In this document: in pieces, positions 58,173-64,000 of the stretch
Layout: the number at the start of each line of letters is the position of its first letter
Position numbering within the stretch: the first letter of the stretch is position 1
Assembly: GCA_029255685.2 (NCBI GenBank)
Contig: CM055318.2
Location: 67,737,136 to 67,801,135 of the forward strand
Direction: 5' to 3'
Source: Silene conica
Lineage: Eukaryota; Streptophyta; Magnoliopsida; Caryophyllales; Caryophyllaceae
Length of the DNA stretch: 64,000 nucleotides
Notes under the pieces: model-generated
What the model was told of the DNA's origin: nothing
The model's database searches: none
The model's input: the letters and a program-made list of their open reading frames with translations, nothing else
Program-made: the position numbers and the translations under genes

Positions 58173-58260
<88 letters not shown>

Positions 58261-58263
<3 letters not shown>

Positions 58264-58594
58264 GACGGTTCTTATATTGGAACCGGTACCATAGCTTACC
58301 CTATGGTGACGGTTTTAGACGCAAAACCGACGCCATAGCTTACCCTATGGTGACAGTTTTAGACGCAAAACCGACACCATAGCTTACCCTATGATGACGG
58401 TTTTAGACGCAAAACCGACACCATAGCTTACCCTATGGTGACGGTTTTAACGCACAACCGACACCGTAGGGTAAGCTACGGTGGCGATTTTACAACCGAC
58501 ACAAACCTTATGTGACCCCAGCAATCACGTCGCTCCAAAACCGTCACTAATGGTCTTCTAGAACCGACACCGTAGGGCATAATTTCTACTAGTG
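58261..58594. repeat. CACTA right subterminal repeats
   Basis: Four copies of a 43-bp unit (gtgacggttttagacgcaaa, accgacaccatagcttaccc) lead into the terminal TTTCTACTAGTG. They are the counterpart of the left subterminal region. Confidence 0.85.
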
Positions 58595-58597
58595 ACA

Positions 58598-59262
58598 CGA
58601 CCCTACCACAACAACCACCCCACCCCACGTTACTCCAACTCAAACAACAACAACAACCATCGTAAATACCACCAAAACACCAATAACCGCGGCCCCAACA
58701 CAAACAACAACTCAACCCCAAATCCTTTTCGCGGTCACTGTCAATACTGTCGTACCACGGGCCACGTCATTAGCTATTGTCTCGACTTCAAAAAAGACTA
58801 CCATAATATCGTGTTTCCCCCACCCCCTACTCGCAACCCACAACCAATGGCCCACACGACCACCACCAATGACGGTTCTTCCTCATCGTATCTCATCGAT
58901 AGTGGCGTGTCGCACCACATTACCAATGACCTTAACACTTTAGCCTTCCATACACCATATGATGGTCCCGACGATCTCGTCATCGAAGATGGATCATCAC
59001 TATCTATCACGCATCTCGGTTCTTTTTCTATCCCTACATCTACTCATAATTTGCGTTTTCATAATGTTCTAATCGTTCCTACCATATCACGACCCTTAAT
59101 CTCTGTTTCCCAATTCTGTTTTGATAACAATGCTTATGCCCTATTTTTGTCTACATCTTTTTGTTTCAAGGAACTCAAGACGGGGGAAACTCTGCTTGAA
59201 GGACCCTTCATCGATGGTCATACCAATGGAGTCCATCAACCAAGCCCAAACAAGCCTTAGCC
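58598..59262 (+). pseudogene. copia-4 gag C-terminus and protease
   Basis: After the CACTA element the frame resumes with an Asn-rich stretch, a zinc knuckle (CQYCRTTGHVISYC, about 58740) and the protease active site YLIDSGVSHHIT (DSG, about 58890). It continues through LVIEDGSSLSITHLGS and ends at a TAG near 59258. The protease core residues are intact. Confidence 0.87.
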
Positions 59263-61990
59263 GTCAATAAGTCCCCGAGCCACCTGTGGCATGCTCGACT
59301 CGGACCATCAAACACTACTTTACGTTTATTAAACTCTAGATTCAATTTTAATATTAAAGATTTTTCGCATTGTCACTCTTGTTTAATACACAAAAGTCAC
59401 AAACAACCATTCACTACATCTGCGCTTACATCGACAGCCCCTTTAGACCTCATTTATTCCGATGTATGGACATCACCAATCGTATCCATTGACAACTACA
59501 AGTATTATGTTATTTTCGTAGATCATTACACTCATTATTTCTGGATCTACCCATTAAAAAATAAGTCAGACACCATGCTCATTTTTACTCGATTTAAAGC
59601 CATCGATTTTTTTTAACCAACATAACCGACAATTCTACTCCGATAACGGTGGGGAATATATCAAACTAAACCCTATTCTACTTGACAACGGTGTCATTCA
59701 CCTAACGTCCCCTCCGCACACACCCGAACATAATGGTTTTACGGAGAGGCGTCATCGTCATATAGTCGATATTGGATTAGCTCCCGACTCCCTTACCAAC
59801 TATCCAAAATCAATCACCATACAAACTCTTGTTCGGTCAAGAACCCTACTATCAAAAACTACGCCTATTCGGCTGCCTTTGTTATCCATGGCTAAAGTCG
59901 TATGCTAACCATAAACTTGACCCCAAATCCATTCCTTGTGTATTTGTTGGCTACTCGAACACCCAAAGTGCTTACCTTTGTCTCGACCCACAACCCATAA
60001 ATTGTATACCTCGCGCCATGTTCAATTCATCGAAACGGAATATCCATATCCGAGACTCACGGATTCCAGGCCAATACTATACATACACCTCAACAATGGT
60101 GCACACTATCTCTTCCCCTCATCTCGTCACACTCAGAACTACAACACCCCCCCCCCCTCAAAACCCACCTTCAACACCCACACGCACAACTCCCTCATCC
60201 TCTAACACCACGCCGCACAACAGCCCAGCCACACCCAACACACCACCATCCTCCTCTGCCTCGAACCACTCCACCACCTCCACTACTACTCCTTCGTCCT
60301 CCACTACACCTCCACCACCTCCTCCACTCCACCAATCGACAAAACCCGACTATCTAATAACATCGTCAAGCCTAATCCCAAGTATGCTAAGGCTGTCATT
60401 GTCCCTCTCTCACACACAACCCCAACAACAACCAAACAAGCTCTACTTCACCCTAAATGGCGCTAAACCATGGAAGAGGAATATGTCGCTCTCATCCGAA
60501 ACCAAATTAACTTGGACACTCGTACCACCCGACCTAGATCCTAATGTTGTTGGTTGCAAATGGGTATATCGCATCAAATACAACCCCGATGGAAGCCTCA
60601 AACAACATAAAGCAAGAGTTGTTGCCAAGGGCTTCCACCATCGCCCCGAGATTGATTATTCTGAAACCTTCAGTCCTGACATAAAACCAACTACAATCCG
60701 ACTCATTCTTACTCTCGCTGTCACGGAGCAATGGCATCTCCACCAAATTGATATTAATAATGCTTTCTTGCAGGGACATTTCACAGAATCAGTATTCATG
60801 AGCCAACCGGCTGGTTTTATTGACACCACTAACCCGTGTTATGTTTGCAGATTGGAAAAGGCCATATACGGCCTTAAACAACCACCACGGGCGTGGTACA
60901 ACGAGCTAAAATCATACCTTATACAATCAGGTTTTCGAAACTCACTCTCCGACTCATCACTTTTTATATTTAAAACCACAAACACCACCCTTTTTGTTCT
61001 CGTCTATGTTGACGACATTATTGTCACCGGACCAAATAAAACTCACATAACCAACTTCATCTCACAAATCTCGACCAAGTTCTCACTTAAGGACCTTGGA
61101 CCCTTATCCTATTTCCTAGGTATAGAAGTCACCCCTACCACCAATAACATACATTTAAATCAAACCAAGTACTTATATGATTTGTTAGATAAATTAAACA
61201 TGGAAGACTCCAAACCAACAACCACACCAATGCTTACACACACACACACACACACACCCCCCCCAGCAAGGACACCCATGCCCCAGTTGAAAACGAAATC
61301 GACTACCGCTTCATTGTCGGAAGTCTACAATATCTCTCCCTTACAAGACCCGACATAGCTTTTTCCGTCAATAAACTAGCTCAATTTATAACCCACCCAA
61401 CCACCTCTCACTGGGCTGCCCTAAAACGCTTACTACGGTACCTGAATGGAACATTACATCTCGGCCTTCACCTCAAGACAAACACACCACTCGGGCTACA
61501 CGCATTCTGTGACGAAGACTGGGGGTGACCCTCAAGACTATCTATCGACAACGGGATACACTATTTATTTAGGGAGTATCCGATATCATGGTCTGCAAAG
61601 AAATAGAAAGCAATTTCATGTTCATCGACAGAGGCCGAGTTTCGAGCTGTAGCAAGCACAACTGCCGAGCTATTATGGCTCCAAAATCTTCTTCTCGAAC
61701 TTGGGATATCAACGACTTAACCGCCGACGATATACTGTGATAATTTAAGCACTACGCATTATGCGGCTAACCCGGTATTACACTCGAGAATGAAGCACAT
61801 TGCCCTGGCTTTTCACTTCGTCAAAGAACAAATTCAAAACGGGTATATTCGAGTCCAACACATAAACGGTTCCGATCAGCTAACAGATACTCTTACAAAA
61901 CCGCTGCACAAGCCCCGTTTCCTCATGCTTTCTTCCAAGATCGACCTTCGCTATCGCCCATCCATCTTGCGCGGGAATATTAATAATATA
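59263..61990 (+). pseudogene. copia-4 integrase, RT and RNase H, broken
   Basis: Integrase pieces (about 59263-59830) include SHLWHARLG, HCHSCL, LIYSDVWTSP, FYSDNGGEY and EHNGFTERRHRH in changing frames. A long frame (59829-61358) holds the integrase end, a Thr/Pro/Ser-rich linker and the [39 protein letters not shown] and the catalytic [10 protein letters not shown] (about 61000). A (CA)n-poly C stretch near 61237-61264 breaks the frame. RNase H pieces follow ([20 protein letters not shown], then MKHIALAFHFVKEQIQNGYI and DQLTDTLTKPLH) to about 61990. Copia-1 and copia-2 belong to a different lineage by sequence. Confidence 0.88.
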
Positions 61991-62245
61991 AATCAAGCAA
62001 GTCAAACATGAAGACTTCATCCTCACATTATGGAGCAAATCACGGTTGATTAGCTCAATTAATTTCAAAATATTATTCTCTCATTATTACTCATATTACT
62101 GCCTAATTAGCACCACTAATTATGGTGTAATTAGTATGAATATTTACTATCCTAACTTAATGTATGTAATGTATGTATATATATTAACCTACATGTAATC
62201 TTAGTCTTTATCCAATATAATTACAATATTCATATATTCTTTACA
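61978..62245 (+). repeat. copia-4 3' LTR
   Basis: It starts tattaataatataaatc (tg changed to ta) after gcgcggga and ends ttctttaca. It matches the 5' LTR (50733-50738 joined to 51490-51751). Confidence 0.88.
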
Positions 62246-62434
62246 CAATAAGTCTTTCTTGTGACGGATACTATCCGCTACAAGCTAAAGACAGATAGTA
62301 TTCTTCTCACAACAAGGCAAGTGGGAAGACAAGTGGAAGAAAATTGAGCATTTATTGGGTCGTGTCACTTGCATTTTGTGAGAGAGACATTATCCGTCTT
62401 CAGGTTGTGATTCCGTCTTCAATGAGAATTTGTG

Positions 62435-63284
62435 TAATTGGTAATAACTAGAGTTTGCAAAAGTTGACCCCATCTAACCCGTTCGAAAATCGACTCGATA
62501 CAATTTAAAATTTGGCTGAATTCAAACCGATCTGACCTGACCCAAACGGGCCCGATAACCGACCGTTATCAGTTTTATATTTTACAACCCGAACCTAACC
62601 TGGCCCAACTCGTGACCCGATATTTTCCCCACCCGATAGAAAATCCGATAACGAACTAACTTAATAAGATAACACACCAAATTGACAATGGGGCATTATG
62701 TTTATCTTAATTTAAAAACTACATTTAGTACACATACCATTATTTAAACATATAATAATTATCATATAAAATTACGTAATTGCTCATTCATGTACGAGTT
62801 TTACTCATTCGTGGACGTTTTTCATTACTTTTCCATTCTATACCATTTGCCTAAAACAAAAAAAAAACTCTCTCTAATTCTCTCCCCCACAAAAAACGCT
62901 AAACCACACGACTATGGAGGTTAGTTCTCGTATCGATCAAGTAATAATTTTAATCTCTACCTTTATCAATTATATTATATGAAATTAAAAAATTGGATTA
63001 CGACCAATTAAATTAGGGTTTCTTTAATCGTTTTTTGTTTTGTTCATTTTCTTCCTTATTCTTCTTTTTAAAATTGTTATTTGGATTGAATCCTGTCACA
63101 ATAAGATTAGATTTGTAGGATGTTCAATTAGAGAATAAATTGACATTAGAGAACAAATCGATCAAACTGTACTTTGTATCGGTGCATGTCTTTCTCCCAA
63201 ATAGACATAAATACCATATGGAGATACAACAAACCCAGATTTAGCATAAAAAAAATATTAAACAATACAGCGGCCTAGAATGCA
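62435..63284. other. End of copy B and unassigned flank
   Basis: 62435-62777 matches copy A (14621-14918, 15808-15850). 62778-63284 is unique in the window. A CT-rich tract and ctctcccccacaaaaaacg precede ATGGAGGTTAGT at 62914, which could be a 5' UTR, start codon and splice donor, but no coding exon follows, so no gene is called. Confidence 0.45.
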
Positions 63285-63292
63285 GCGACAGC

Positions 63293-63969
63293 TAGGGCTG
63301 AGCAAAAAAAATCCAATACGAATTTTTATCCGAATCCGATCCGAATTCCGAAAAAAAAATTCCGAATATATGGATACCGTTTAAAATGGATATCCGATCC
63401 GGTTTTTTCCGAATAAACTGGACCGGATGTGGATCGAGATTTCCATAAAATTGGATATCCGAATCCGATCCGAATTTAAAAAAATTATATAAAAATGTTT
63501 AGAAACTTCATGTTTAGTTTATGCGGATTTTAGACATATTTTGAAATTTGTAATAAAAACTTGTAATTTAATAATTCATGCGATCGGGACTTATAATTTA
63601 ATAATTCATGCGATCGAGACTTGTAATTTAATAATTTATGTGATCACGATTCAAGATTTGTAATTTATGCCATCGAAGACCCCTTTTAAAGTGGGTTGCA
63701 AAATGTGAAATGCACTGAAATTGCCTTTAGTTTTAGTTTGCAACAACACATTGGCCAATAGCCCAATAACTTTTGTGGAACTTTTTTTACTTTTAAATCT
63801 GGATCAAATCCGGTTTTCGAAATCTGGATATCCGAATATTTGGATTCCAGATTATTGGATATCCGAAATATTCGGATCGGATGTGGATCACCAAAATTGA
63901 GAATTTCAAATTCGGATATCCGATCTGAATGCCAAAACCGGATCGGATATCCGGTTTCGCTCAGCCCTA
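63293..63969. mobile_element. hAT-like MITE
   Basis: A perfect 8-bp duplication gcgacagc (63285-63292 and 63970-63977) flanks termini tagggctgagc and gctcagcccta. Subterminal regions are rich in ggatatccgaatccgatccg. It is 677 bp with no transposase; the minus-strand ORF at its right end is a shadow of the repeats. Confidence 0.9.
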
Positions 63970-64000
63970 GCGACAGCAACAATAATACAGCAGATCTGGG

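Larger units (their letters stand above)
56191..58174. mobile_element. (TA)n-flanked TIR element inside the CACTA
   Basis: Long TA tracts (56118-56190 and 58175-58260) flank inverted ends: ggatcgggtgagaacgatta on the left and the complement of tagtcgttctcaccggatct on the right, continuing for about 60 bp (acggtgcat..cggtgagaac). Insertion into TA microsatellites is a trait of some plant Mutator-like elements; the class call is an inference. The interior is mostly a 55-bp tandem repeat, and no transposase is seen. Confidence 0.75.
52549..58594 (+). mobile_element. CACTA transposon carrying three host-gene fragments
   Basis: The termini are CACTAGTACAAAAAA and its partner ending TTTCTACTAGTG, with a 3-bp duplication aca (52546-52548 and 58595-58597) inside copia-4 gag. 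Both subterminal regions are dense in tgacggtttt/aaaaccgtca motifs, as expected for transposase binding sites. No TNP2/TnpD-like transposase is seen, so it is non-autonomous. The interior holds geranylgeranyl reductase, rhodanese and Ulp1-like fragments, all on the plus strand, and a (TA)n-flanked insertion. Size is about 6.05 kb. Confidence 0.92.
50733..62245 (+). mobile_element. Ty1/copia element copia-4, with nested insertions
   Basis: A 5-bp duplication caata (50728-50732 and 62246-62250) brackets TGTTAA...TTCTTTACA. The 5' LTR is 50733-51751 including a 751-bp insertion; the 3' LTR is 61978-62245. Without insertions the LTRs are about 268 bp and differ at about nine positions plus small indels. 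A primer site tggcatcagg follows the 5' LTR at 51752. Internally it codes gag-protease-integrase-RT-RNase H, all broken, and gag is split by the CACTA element. Confidence 0.9.
50728..62434. mobile_element. MITE copy 6 (gtgacgg family), entered by copia-4
   Basis: A perfect 9-bp duplication taattggta (50719-50727 and 62435-62443) encloses a 189-bp MITE: five bases caata at 50728-50732 plus 62251-62434. Copy A (14621-14629) is the empty site. The MITE contains tcttgtgacggatactatcc and ttccgtcttcaatgagaatt, as in the other family members. It is the outermost layer of the nest. Confidence 0.85.
32337..62777 (+). repeat. Duplicated segment, copy B
   Basis: This is the partner of 2709-15850 (blocks listed there), in the same orientation about 29.6 kb downstream. 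It has been expanded by insertions: MITEs at 33482-33655 and 34148-34370, a solo gypsy LTR, a Harbinger-like element with a gypsy element inside, a tandemly duplicated AT-rich block at 48511-50150, and the MITE-copia-CACTA nest. The shared backbone is noncoding apart from the decayed RTE. Confidence 0.85.

Noticed and set aside
56026-58382. ORFs rich in Ile-Tyr (56026-56301, 58116-58382).
   Set aside because: They are translations of TA microsatellites.
62860-62945. Possible gene start (CT-rich leader, ATGGAGGTTAGT).
   Set aside because: No coding exon follows within the window; the signal is too weak to call.
63686-63982. 98-codon minus-strand ORF.
   Set aside because: It reads through subterminal repeats of the hAT-like MITE.

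Overview
This window is nuclear DNA from a flowering plant, almost certainly a eudicot. It is AT-rich and consists almost entirely of nested transposable elements, with no complete cellular gene. The evidence is Ty1/copia and Ty3/gypsy elements, plant L1 and RTE LINEs, a CACTA transposon, a Helitron, hAT, Mutator-like and Harbinger-like elements, and fragments of plant genes (lipoxygenase, geranylgeranyl reductase, a rhodanese protein). The short motif ACGGAGTA recurs in several repeats, which is reminiscent of Caryophyllales, but this is a weak hint only. No tRNA, rRNA, CRISPR or bacterial features were seen.

Backbone: two direct copies of one ancestral segment account for much of the layout. 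Copy A is about 2709-15850 and copy B about 32337-62777. Each carries the same decayed RTE LINE pseudogene and the same flanks. They differ almost entirely by insertions present in one copy and absent from the other, so each copy supplies the empty site for insertions in the other. Copy A received a copia element at its left edge (1-2708), a long-TIR Mutator-like element (3134-7574) with an RTE LINE inside it (4374-7449), a solo copia-like LTR with a Helitron (11415-13568) and a hAT element (14919-15807). Copy B received small MITEs, a 2.75 kb solo gypsy LTR (36032-38783), a Harbinger-like element (39275-48104) hosting an 8 kb gag-protease-only gypsy element (39726-47745), and a deep nest at 50728-62434.

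Between the copies (15851-32336): a broken copia element interrupted by a hAT-like MITE, a small insertion in a poly-Asn tract and a TRIM; a lipoxygenase last-exon pseudogene; a copia 3' fragment; a 140-bp tandem array carrying three MITEs and a minisatellite-filled TIR element; and a full-length L1 LINE (26665-32250, minus strand) broken only at homopolymers.

Deep nest (50728-62434): a 189-bp MITE was entered by a copia element. That copia was entered by a CACTA element (52549-58594) carrying fragments of three host-type genes in the same orientation: geranylgeranyl reductase, a rhodanese/STR protein and a Ulp1-like C48 peptidase. The CACTA was itself entered by a (TA)n-flanked element containing a still smaller inverted-repeat unit.

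Two points look least described. One is the three-gene capture inside the CACTA element. The other is the dense set of perfect 12-bp hairpins (GGTCGACCGACC and its reverse complement) spread through the LTRs, gag and 3' region of the gypsy element at 39726-47745, with a similar GC-rich hairpin array in the unrelated solo LTR. All homology calls come from reading translations and comparing sequence within the window; no database search was run.
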